DNA from: Bacteroidota bacterium | GTDB lineage: Bacteria; Bacteroidota; Bacteroidia; Chitinophagales; Chitinophagaceae | Length of the DNA stretch: 54,947 bases | NCBI GenBank assembly: GCA_013285855.1 | Contig: JABDGW010000009.1 | Span: 1-54,947 of the forward strand | Reading direction: 5' to 3' | In this document: positions 9,624 to 16,571 of the stretch, piece by piece | Layout: each line of letters begins with the position of its first letter | How positions within the stretch are numbered: the first letter of the stretch is position 1 | The notes under the pieces: model-generated | The model's input: only the letters and a program-made list of their open reading frames with translations | What the model was told of the DNA's origin: nothing | Databases searched by the model: none | Program-made: the position numbers and the translations under genes

Positions 9624-10649
9624 ATGAAAAAAGTCGTATTGATTTACTTTCTTGTTTCTGTAACAACTCTGTCTTTTGCACAAGATTTGAGAGATACTAT
9701 TTTTTTCAACAACGGAGGAATACTGATAGGCAAAATAAAAAAAATAAAATTGGGCGTAGTCACTTTCGATCCTGATGATGCAGGAGATATTACCGTTCAA
9801 CTAAGACGCATAAAAACAATGGCTGCTGTAAGGGAAATATTCCGGGTTGAAACTGTTAATGGAAATGTTTTTTATGGAAGATTACTTTCTTATAGTGGGC
9901 ATGGTTATGCAAAAATGACCAATGGCAGTGACACGACATTATTATATCTGCAAGGCATTTCGATAATGTACCCATCGGGGAATGCCTTCTTACAACGATT
10001 TGCGGGTAATGTTGGAATGGGCTACAACTATACAAAGTCAAGCCATTTTGGAAGACTGAATTTTGATGGCAATCTTACCTACTCTTATAAAAAGGAATTG
10101 ATTACTTTAGACGTGTCTGCCATATACACGATTACCGACACAAGCTTTAGCAGGGATAATGAAAATTTTTACATCAAAAACAATTATTACTTCACACCAA
10201 CATGGTTTGCCACCGTGTTTTTGAATTACCAGCGAAATCTTGAACTTGGTTTGCAAAGACGTTACCAGGAAGGCCTTGGTATAGGTAATAAATTTGTTAC
10301 TACACAATATATTTATGCCTGGGCAAGAACAGGGTTTGTATTTAACCAGGAAAAAAGTACAGAAAAAGTTACCACAGGAACACTGAGTGAATTTTATGGG
10401 CAGCTTGAATTTAATTTCTTCAGGTTCACAAAACCAAAGATTGACCTGTTGATGTCTCAGTCATTTTATTATAGCTTATCGCAAGACCGCTTTCGTAATG
10501 ATGGCAGCACAAATGTGAATTGGGAAATTATAAAGAATTTCAAACTAAGCCTTGAATTTTACAACAACTACGACAGCAAACCCCCAGTTGAAGGAAACAG
10601 CAAATTAGACTACGGCATCCTGTTTGGAGTAAGCTATTATTTTTATTAA
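9624..10649 (+). CDS. DUF481-type outer-membrane beta-barrel protein
   Basis: A 341-residue protein with signal peptide MKKVVLIYFLVSVTTLSFAQ. An N-terminal region to about residue 115 has two short repeats of 'G.L.G.I..I' type, as in DUF481 (YdiY-like) proteins. The rest is a barrel with alternating strands (FDGNLTYSYKKELITLDV, TGFVFNQEKST, LLMSQSFYYSLS) ending GVSYYFY. The function is not established for this family. It diverges from the DcaP-like porin, and the paired operator at 9525-9558 is 66-99 bases upstream of its start, so it may share regulation with the glutaminase operon. Confidence 0.65.
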   Translation: MKKVVLIYFLVSVTTLSFAQDLRDTIFFNNGGILIGKIKKIKLGVVTFDPDDAGDITVQLRRIKTMAAVREIFRVETVNGNVFYGRLLSYSGHGYAKMTNGSDTTLLYLQGISIMYPSGNAFLQRFAGNVGMGYNYTKSSHFGRLNFDGNLTYSYKKELITLDVSAIYTITDTSFSRDNENFYIKNNYYFTPTWFATVFLNYQRNLELGLQRRYQEGLGIGNKFVTTQYIYAWARTGFVFNQEKSTEKVTTGTLSEFYGQLEFNFFRFTKPKIDLLMSQSFYYSLSQDRFRNDGSTNVNWEIIKNFKLSLEFYNNYDSKPPVEGNSKLDYGILFGVSYYFY

Positions 10650-10700
10650 CCAGCGTGAAAAATTTGTTTTTTCTTCAGATTACAAAATAGCTGCTGCTAA

Positions 10701-10761
10701 TTTCATTTAACCGTTACATACTGTTCATATCAGCATTTGCAAAAGAGCCATCATAATTTTA
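10701..10761 (+). promoter_or_regulatory. Conserved promoter block, twin of 18076-18136
   Basis: In order: a 19-base element containing TTAACCGTTAC, 16 bases, CATTTGCAAAAGAG (10734-10747), then ATAATTTTAT (10753-10762). The block at 18076 has the same parts with the same spacing: 16 bases to the TTTG, then 14 bases to the TAATTTTA. TTTG and TAnnTTT resemble the Bacteroidota -33/-7 elements, although 14 bases is shorter than the usual gap. The first codon of the following gene is about 27 bases downstream. Confidence 0.55.
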
Positions 10762-10788
10762 TTCTTTATAGTGATTACTTTTTAGATA

Positions 10789-11622
10789 ATGGAAATTCTC
10801 CCATCAACAACTTGTTATATGTCATTTCCCATCAAAACAAATTCGGGTTTAATTAAAAAAGCTGCGTTATTTTTTTTAATAATTACGTCAATAATTCATG
10901 CAAATGCCCAGCAGTTCAACTCAGATAGCTGGCTGTCAAAACCTCATGGTACCCTAACCATTATTCCTACTTTCGGGCAGCGCAATACAATGCTCATGAA
11001 CACCTACTCCCTTTTTTCGAAATGGGAGTTTACGATGGCAGCATACCTGTACAATAATGATAACGATCTTACTACCAACGATGGCTATTCAACCTCGTTT
11101 TACGGGAAGTATATGTTCTATCAAAATAAAGCACAGACAGGTGGTGCCGCCGTTAAAATGGGCACAGGAATGTTTCCCGGAACTATTGATAAAGAGCTAA
11201 GGGCAAAAGACGCATTCAAGACATTTTGGATGAATACACCTGTAACCATACCACTTTTTAATAATGAAGTTTCATGGGACATTATGCCGGGCGCAAGTTT
11301 GACCAGGAATTACGGTGAAAAAAAAACATCTGCCTGGGGATTTACTTATTCTACCCGCGTGGCCTGGTCTCCATGGTTTCCTAAAAATCCTGAATGGTCG
11401 GTGGTGGGCGAAGTGTTTGGAGCAGCGGGGGAAACAGGAACCATCCCTGAATTTAAAGTTGGTCCGCGTTGGGAACCGAGCCGGTATGCTGTTTTTGCTT
11501 TAACCTATGGACAGGAGTTTGGCGGACATAATGGTGCCGGGTTTGAAATTGGCATTATGTTGTTTACACCACCGTTTGCCTGTTTGGCAGGTTGTGTTGA
11601 GCATAAAAAAAGTTCGGATTAA
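10789..11622 (+). CDS. Putative outer-membrane beta-barrel protein, unknown function
   Basis: A 277-residue protein (267 if the ATG at 10819, MSFPIK, is used). The signal segment AALFFLIITSIIHANAQQ supports export. The mature part is rich in aromatic residues and alternating strands (FGKYMFYQNKAQTGGAAVKMG, WGFTYSTRVAWSPWF), consistent with a barrel, but I cannot name the family. Unusually it ends with a C-rich tail (CLAGCVEHKKSSD) instead of a terminal aromatic residue. It has the conserved promoter block just upstream, shared with the gene at 18162, so the two are probably co-expressed. Confidence 0.6.
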   Translation: MEILPSTTCYMSFPIKTNSGLIKKAALFFLIITSIIHANAQQFNSDSWLSKPHGTLTIIPTFGQRNTMLMNTYSLFSKWEFTMAAYLYNNDNDLTTNDGYSTSFYGKYMFYQNKAQTGGAAVKMGTGMFPGTIDKELRAKDAFKTFWMNTPVTIPLFNNEVSWDIMPGASLTRNYGEKKTSAWGFTYSTRVAWSPWFPKNPEWSVVGEVFGAAGETGTIPEFKVGPRWEPSRYAVFALTYGQEFGGHNGAGFEIGIMLFTPPFACLAGCVEHKKSSD

Positions 11623-11669
11623 CCCGGTTCAGTTATAGTTTTTTTGAAGGACAAAAAAAAACTATTAAT

Positions 11670-11680
11670 TTAACCGTTTG
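11670..11680. promoter_or_regulatory. Degenerate TTAACCGTT site
   Basis: TTAACCGTTTG matches one half of the TTWAC-N-GTWAA motif fully and the other with two mismatches. It lies directly beside the fossil porin tail at 11690-11752. It may be a leftover operator of lost DNA; no intact gene follows it closely. Confidence 0.3.
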
Positions 11681-11689
11681 CATTATTCT

Positions 11690-11752
11690 CTACATCAATG
11701 TAACCTGGAAGCGTGTTTCAAAGAATTGAACGTGCCCTATTACACCATACCT
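11690..11752 (-). pseudogene. Fossil C-terminus of a second OprP-like porin gene
   Basis: Translated on the minus strand, this stretch reads GVIGHVQFFETRFQVTLM and then TAG. The intact porin gene at 12315 ends GVTGHVQFFETRFQITLM, 16 of 18 residues the same, and the DNA similarity runs on a few bases past the stop. Upstream of it on the minus strand there is no barrel coding sequence, only repeats. It is therefore the leftover 3' end of a paralogous or duplicated gene whose body was lost. Confidence 0.75.
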
Positions 11753-11824
11753 GACGGAAATCACCCAGTTTACGACAGAAATCTGAAATTTCTGACAGAA
11801 ATCACTCAGTTTACGACAGAAATC
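11753..11824. repeat. 31-bp direct repeat, two copies
   Basis: Copies at 11753-11783 and 11794-11824 differ at two positions and are offset by 41 bases. Each contains CAGTTTACGACAGAAATC. They lie between the fossil porin tail and the 21-bp tandem array. No coding function is evident. Confidence 0.8.
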
Positions 11825-11846
11825 AGGAGAAACTCATCAAGTCGGT

Positions 11847-12050
11847 GCTCCGTTGCTTATATACTTTGCTCCATTGTTTATATACTTTGCTCCATTGTTT
11901 ATATACTTTGCTCCATTGTTTATATACTTTGCTCCATTGTTTATAAACTTTGCTCCGTTGCTTATATACTTTACTCCATTGCTTATATACTTTGCTCCAT
12001 TGCTTATATACTTTGCTCCATTGTTTATATACTTTGCTCCATTTCTAACA
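11847..12050. repeat. Tandem array of 21-bp units (nine full copies plus part)
   Basis: Each unit starts GCTCCRTTG and ends ATATACTTT. Full units begin at 11847, 11868, 11889, 11910, 11931, 11952, 11973, 11994 and 12015, and a partial unit starts at 12036. Variation is limited to a few positions (A/G at base 6, C/T at base 10, one unit with TAAAC, one starting with A). Because 21 is a multiple of three, frames on both strands stay open and give seven-residue repeats (for example YILCSIV), but no start, signal or homology supports a gene. It looks like a minisatellite that could vary in copy number between strains. Confidence 0.9.
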
Positions 12051-12174
12051 AGCCTCGGCACGCAGTAATTGCATGCTGCCTTTTTAGTATATGTTTTTAG
12101 CTGAATTTTCAATATCAATCTAATACGAATCAAAAAAAAAATAAATTATCAGGTTTTTAGAGTTTAAGTATGAG

Positions 12175-12219
12175 ATGCCCAATCAAGTTGGGCATAACGC
12201 TCAACTTGATTGTGTTTTT
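12175..12219 (+). terminator. Hairpin with T-run and a competing alternative stem
   Basis: CAATCAAGTT (12180-12189) and AACTTGATTG (12203-12212) form a perfect ten-base stem with a 13-base loop, followed by TGTTTTTA on the plus strand. A second stem, GCCCAA with TTGGGC (12177-12193), uses part of the same arm, so the two cannot form together. The nearest intact plus-strand gene ends about 550 bases upstream; this may once have ended a lost gene. Confidence 0.45.
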
Positions 12220-12314
12220 AATTTACCTCTTGCTTCGGGAATAATTTAATCAGGTTGTCAACCCCTATTGCGTGGCTTCTCAAGTTAGCATGCAAAAAAA
12301 TAACACAAGGTTGG

Positions 12315-13601
12315 TTACATCAATGTTATCTGGAAACGGGTTTCAAAGAATTGAACATGGCCGGTTACACCATATCTCTTTAAAATGCCGTAGCCATACA
12401 CAAGCTCCCATCGCAATGCTTTTGTAAGGTACCAGTTTACCATCGGTGTAATGCGTGTGAACTGGCCACCCTGTATGTCTTTATCGTTCAGGTTGAATGT
12501 TGAAACATGCAGCACCCCTTCAATCTCCCCCCATCCGCCTTTGAATACAGATTTTTCTACGGGCACAAATCCGAAAATATTTCCAATAGTGTTATATGGC
12601 CGCACATCTTTGGTAAAGAAGTAAGACACCACAACATCGCCACCGTTAAACTGGTGGTTGGTGGTTGATTTGGAATAGAAGTTATGAGAAATAACTTCAG
12701 AGCCTATCATGAAACTGTTTGTGCGGTAATAAATCTCACCGCCGTACGTAAAGTTTTTGTCTGCTGCAAAGGCACCGGTATTTATTAATTGCGGTGTTGG
12801 GTTTGATTCAGGGCGGGATTTAATAGTGAACTGATCATTCAAAGGTTTGCCATATTGTATTTCACCGGCGATATGCAAAATGCTGTTGTTTTCTTTATTG
12901 TAAATGGGCAGCCATCCTGCTCTTGCCACCCACTGCCAGGAGAAAGTTGAAAATGACTGGCCTTTTGAAAGCACATCATTGAAATAGCCGAGGTTCAAAA
13001 ATGTTCTTGATTTTGGATAATAGCCCATGTATTTAATGCCATCAGCCAAAATAGGAGCCGGATCCAATGCCATTTGTCTTTCGTTGGTCAAACCAGAATG
13101 CCCGTTCATTACTTTGATCATTGAAAAACCTTCTTTGGTACGACCGACGAATATATTTCCTTTTAACTCAGGAACACCAATCGTGAGCCCGGTCTCACGT
13201 ATCATCCATACCTTCTTGTCACCATCGTACATATAAGCAAATTTGTAAGCGAGATACCGTTTGCTTTTAAGAAAGCGGCCGCTACCAAGAATACGAAAAT
13301 CTCTCGTTTGATAATGGGGTGAAAGATCAAGGCCTGCAGAATCCATTTGTTGTTTAAAAACTTTATCCTGGGAATAGCCGGTGAAATCACCAATATAACC
13401 CATTCCTATTCTGAACGTGGCATATTTACCCTCAAATTCATTTGCTGCCAGGTCGCTTTTTTTGTCTATGAAAACTGTATCTGCTGCCCGGGGTGTAAAT
13501 AACAGGCCATCAGTACCATTTGGAAGAAGTGTGTCCTTCTGCGCATGCACTATGCATGGCAACAAGTACAACAGAAGGGTCAGCGACCATAATGGAATCA
13601 T
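12315..13601 (-). CDS. OprP/OprO-type (phosphate-selective-like) porin
   Basis: With the ATG at 13601 the protein has 428 residues and a good signal peptide (MIPLWSLTLLLYLLPCIVHAQ). An upstream ATG at 13697 would add 32 residues that span a terminator hairpin, so I reject it. The barrel has the pattern of the OprP/OprO family: an early FEGKYATFRIGMGYIGDF strand, DFRILGSGRFLKSKRYLAYKFAYMY, and 'GNIFVGRTKEGFSMIKVMNG', closing with HVQFFETRFQITLM. It follows asparaginase on the same strand but lies beyond an intrinsic terminator that ends only about 20 bases before the start codon. It probably admits substrates or releases products of the exported deamidation enzymes; that is context only. Confidence 0.75.
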   Translation of the reverse strand: MIPLWSLTLLLYLLPCIVHAQKDTLLPNGTDGLLFTPRAADTVFIDKKSDLAANEFEGKYATFRIGMGYIGDFTGYSQDKVFKQQMDSAGLDLSPHYQTRDFRILGSGRFLKSKRYLAYKFAYMYDGDKKVWMIRETGLTIGVPELKGNIFVGRTKEGFSMIKVMNGHSGLTNERQMALDPAPILADGIKYMGYYPKSRTFLNLGYFNDVLSKGQSFSTFSWQWVARAGWLPIYNKENNSILHIAGEIQYGKPLNDQFTIKSRPESNPTPQLINTGAFAADKNFTYGGEIYYRTNSFMIGSEVISHNFYSKSTTNHQFNGGDVVVSYFFTKDVRPYNTIGNIFGFVPVEKSVFKGGWGEIEGVLHVSTFNLNDKDIQGGQFTRITPMVNWYLTKALRWELVYGYGILKRYGVTGHVQFFETRFQITLM

Positions 13602-13619
13602 TGAATGTTTTTTGCAGGG

Positions 13620-13658
13620 AAAAAGGCAGCCGGGGAATGTATCTCCGGCTGCCTTTTT
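13620..13658 (-). terminator. Strong intrinsic terminator between asparaginase and porin
   Basis: AAAAAGGCAGCCGG (13620-13633) and its exact complement (13645-13658) form a 14-base perfect stem with an 11-base loop; both flanks give U-rich ends, so it can work in either direction. It lies about 105 bases past the asparaginase stop. On the minus strand it ends 18 bases before the preferred porin start at 13601, leaving no room for a separate promoter after it. Porin expression must therefore come from readthrough or from a promoter within or before the hairpin. Confidence 0.8.
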
Positions 13659-13763
13659 ATTTTCATTAGATGATAATTGCATAGTGTAAATGAACAAGAT
13701 TAAGTAATCAGCGGATTAAGCTGTATGACCAGTTAAATCCGTTAATTGCTGCCTTGTCTCATA

Positions 13764-14807
13764 CTAATATTGGAAGAAATATTTCTGAAGTTGTGCTTTG
13801 TCTTTTGTCTGGGTTAAGCCGAGCATCAGCATTATCCTTGCTTTTTGAGGCGTCAGATCATCTGAAACGATGGTGCCTAATTCGTCATCATTGATTTCAT
13901 CATGCAACACCACCCTGCCTGAAGGAGCGCGGCTGGCACGGCAAACGATGATACCTGCTGCTACAGCACGTTTTACAGCATCCATGTAAGCTGTGTTGAA
14001 ATTGCCATTTCCTACACCGGCTATTACTATCCCGTCTACTTTCCTGGCTATCATGTCGTCTATGTTGGCAGCAGGTGCGCCAGCATACATGTAAACAATA
14101 TCCACTACAGGCAATTTTGTATCTGCTGTAATCTTAAAAGTTGTATTTACTTCACGTTCAGCTTTGGAGTAATATTCTACTTTACTATCAAAGGCGTGCC
14201 CAACAGCACCTGTATTGGGAGATCCAAATGCGTTTGTAAAACTGGTACTCATCTTCATTACCTCTCTCGCATCAAATATGCCTTCATTAAAACTTACCAA
14301 TACTCCCCTGCCCTTTGTTTTTGGATCAATCGCAACCGTAATAGCATCATACAAATTCTTTGGACCGTCTGCACTGATGGCTGTAGACGATCTCATAGAA
14401 CCTGTAAGCACAACAGGCATATCAGAAGGCACTACAAGATCAAGAAAATACGCGGTTTCTTCCTGTGTATCGGTGCCATGCGTAATCACAACAGCGTTTG
14501 CTTCATGGTTTGCATAGATCTGGTTAATACGAACCGCCAGTTTTTTCCAGATATCAATGGTCATATCCTGGCTGCCGATAGATGAAATTTGTTCACCTGT
14601 AATGTTAGCGAGCTTTTTTACAGCGGGTATTGCACCGATAAGATCATCTATGGGAATTTTTCCTGCAGTATAACCTGCGCTTGTTGAAGAAGTGCCTACA
14701 CCTGCAATAGTTCCGCCGGTGGCGAGAATTATCACTTTTGGTAATTGTTGTGCCTGCATTTGTATAATGAAAATGAGGCATGTTAATAATGATAGTAACT
14801 TTTTCAT
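13764..14807 (-). CDS. ansB: Exported type II L-asparaginase
   Basis: Hydrolyses L-asparagine to aspartate and ammonia. A signal peptide (LSLLTCLIFIIQMQAQQ) is followed directly by VIILATGGTIAG (residues 25-36) with the nucleophilic threonine, and the second active-site motif VITHGTDTQEET lies at about residues 106-117. Later features include PVVLTGSMR, the SxDGPKNL stretch and a DDLTPQKARIML tail. Length (347) and export fit the periplasmic type II enzyme, which usually has micromolar affinity. It begins 48 bases after the aspartase stop, so the pair is one operon: asparagine to aspartate to fumarate, in the same compartment. Confidence 0.93.
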   Translation of the reverse strand: MKKLLSLLTCLIFIIQMQAQQLPKVIILATGGTIAGVGTSSTSAGYTAGKIPIDDLIGAIPAVKKLANITGEQISSIGSQDMTIDIWKKLAVRINQIYANHEANAVVITHGTDTQEETAYFLDLVVPSDMPVVLTGSMRSSTAISADGPKNLYDAITVAIDPKTKGRGVLVSFNEGIFDAREVMKMSTSFTNAFGSPNTGAVGHAFDSKVEYYSKAEREVNTTFKITADTKLPVVDIVYMYAGAPAANIDDMIARKVDGIVIAGVGNGNFNTAYMDAVKRAVAAGIIVCRASRAPSGRVVLHDEINDDELGTIVSDDLTPQKARIMLMLGLTQTKDKAQLQKYFFQY

Positions 14808-14855
14808 GTTTTACTTGTTTATTTTTTAATGAATGTTTTTTATTGTTCTTTGCTT

Positions 14856-16361
14856 TTATTGGTTTTCATCATTTTTTTCATACTGCCCGTTTATATTAGT
14901 TGGTCCTGTTGGTGAGGTAAGCTTAACCGGATCCATTAATTGCTTTATCTGGTCTTCAGTAAGCAGTTTTTTCTCGCGGATCAATTCAAGAATGCCTTTG
15001 CCTGATTGTAATGCTTCTTTAGCGAGTTCCGTTGTTTTTTCATAACCCAGCACAGGGTTCAGTGCGGTAACAATACCAATAGTGGTGTTTATATAATTCT
15101 CCTGTACATTTTTGTTTACAGTAATACCATCTATGCAATTAGCGCGAAACAATGGCAAGGTTTTATAAAAGAGTGTCTGGGATTCCATAATGGAAACAGC
15201 CACTACGGGCTCGTATGCGTTTAACTGTAACAAACCATCCCGCGAAGCAATCGTAACCGTAGCATCATTCCCAATAGCTTTATAACATATCTGATTCATT
15301 AACTCCGGCATTACAGGATTTACTTTACCCGGCATGATGGACGAACCAGGTTGCAATGCAGGAAGATTGATCTCGAAAATGCCATTGCGCGGCCCTGAAG
15401 CAAGAAAGATAAGGTCGCTGGATATCTTCGACATGGTAACAGCAAGATTTTTCAGTGCAGAAGAATACATTACAAAAGCCTGCATGCTTGATGTTGCCGC
15501 AATAAGATCGTGTGCCAGCACCATAGGCTTGCCTGTAATTTTTGCCAGTTCTGCCACGCATTTTTCAGCATAACCGGGAGATGCGGTAATACCTGTACCG
15601 ATTGCGGTAGCGCCCATATTCACTTCGCATAAATAGGCTTCTGATTTTTCAAGTACATCTATAGCTGCATCTAATTGGTTACCGAAAGCATGAAACTCCT
15701 GGCCTACGGTCATAGGCACTGCATCCTGGCCTTCTGTGCGCCCCATTTTCAGGACATCTTTAAACTCATCGCCTTTTTTATGAAATGATGCTGATAATGC
15801 TTTTGCTTCCTGCAACACTTTATCGTTATACAACAGTAATGCAACATGAATAGCGGTCGGGTAAACATCGTTGGTTGATTGACCCATGTTCAGATCATCA
15901 TGCGGTTCGATAATAGTATATTCTCCCTTTTTGTGGCCATTCATTTCAAGGGCAATGTTGGCGATCACTTCGTTGGAATTCATATTGGCAGAAGTACCCG
16001 CACCACCGTTGTACATATCTACTAAAAATTCGTCGTGGTATTTGCCATCCAGAATTGCCTGGCAAGCCTTTTCAATACCGGCAAGTGTTTCAGGCTTCAT
16101 TCTGCCTACCTGTGTATTAGCCCGTGCTGCCGCCAGCTTTACCATGGCGTAAGCATTCACATAATCCGGGTAATCTTTGGTAAGTACCCCACTCACCTGG
16201 AAATTTTCCAGTGCCCTTGCTGTTTGTACGCCGTAATAGGCGGTGTCTGGAATTTGCTTATCGCCTAAAAGATCATGTTCGGTACGGGTTTGTGCAGAAA
16301 GATTAATATATACAGGCAGTAAAAAGGCTATACCTATAATTTTGAAGTATCCATTTTTCAT
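14856..16361 (-). CDS. aspA: Aspartate ammonia-lyase with a signal peptide
   Basis: Converts L-aspartate to fumarate and ammonia. The protein matches the aspartase/fumarase superfamily: DMYNGGAGTSANMNSNEV, GQSTNDVYPTAIHVA, the GRTEGQDAVPMTVGQEF lysine-to-active-site region, MGATAIGTGI, and the flexible loop GSSIMPGKVNPVMPELMNQ. The 'PVMPE..NQ' after the loop marks aspartase instead of class II fumarase, which has 'PTQCE'. With the ATG at 16361 it starts MKNGYFKIIGIAFLLP and has a signal peptide ending NLSAQ; the upstream ATG at 16412 gives a worse N-terminus. Aspartases are normally cytoplasmic, so export is the striking point. It leads the operon with asparaginase; the paired operator is 92-125 bases upstream. 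Confidence 0.9.
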   Translation of the reverse strand: MKNGYFKIIGIAFLLPVYINLSAQTRTEHDLLGDKQIPDTAYYGVQTARALENFQVSGVLTKDYPDYVNAYAMVKLAAARANTQVGRMKPETLAGIEKACQAILDGKYHDEFLVDMYNGGAGTSANMNSNEVIANIALEMNGHKKGEYTIIEPHDDLNMGQSTNDVYPTAIHVALLLYNDKVLQEAKALSASFHKKGDEFKDVLKMGRTEGQDAVPMTVGQEFHAFGNQLDAAIDVLEKSEAYLCEVNMGATAIGTGITASPGYAEKCVAELAKITGKPMVLAHDLIAATSSMQAFVMYSSALKNLAVTMSKISSDLIFLASGPRNGIFEINLPALQPGSSIMPGKVNPVMPELMNQICYKAIGNDATVTIASRDGLLQLNAYEPVVAVSIMESQTLFYKTLPLFRANCIDGITVNKNVQENYINTTIGIVTALNPVLGYEKTTELAKEALQSGKGILELIREKKLLTEDQIKQLMDPVKLTSPTGPTNINGQYEKNDENQ

Positions 16362-16452
16362 TGTGAAATTTTTGAGTAATGAGTAATGCCGAAAGCATTG
16401 TAACTCAAACAAGGTAGCGAAGAAGCAAGGACGTTATAGCTATGTAAAAGGC

Positions 16453-16486
16453 TTTACAGTTAAGCCGATTTGAATTTTACGGTAAA
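16453..16486. promoter_or_regulatory. Paired operator between aspartase and DASS transporter
   Basis: TTTACAGTTAA (16453-16463) and TTTACGGTAAA (16476-16486, a perfect palindrome around its central G) have centres at 16458 and 16481, exactly 23 bp apart. The divergent genes aspA (start 16361) and the DASS transporter (start 16572) lie on either side, at roughly equal distance. The identical step at 9525-9558 ties these genes to the glutaminase operon. GG at 16529-16530 and GC at 16541-16542 have the ten-base step of a sigma-54 promoter before the transporter, but the rest of the boxes match poorly. Confidence 0.6.
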
Positions 16487-16571
16487 AAGTGTAGTGATCA
16501 TCAGGTTGTTTAATAAAAAAGTGAAATTGGTTTTTGAAGTGCAGCACTATCAAATCATAAACATGTAACCA

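Noticed and set aside
10734-10762. Sigma-54 promoter at the twin blocks (TTTGCA as a -12 box)
   Set aside because: No GG lies at the required ten-base step upstream in either copy.
11847-12050. CRISPR array
   Set aside because: Units are contiguous without unique spacers and no cas gene is present.
11678-12133. Open frames across the 21-bp array on both strands
   Set aside because: They arise because the unit is a multiple of three. No start context, no homology, and opposite strands are equally open.
13602-13697. Longer porin N-terminus from the ATG at 13697
   Set aside because: It would translate through a perfect terminator hairpin and delay the signal peptide by 32 residues.
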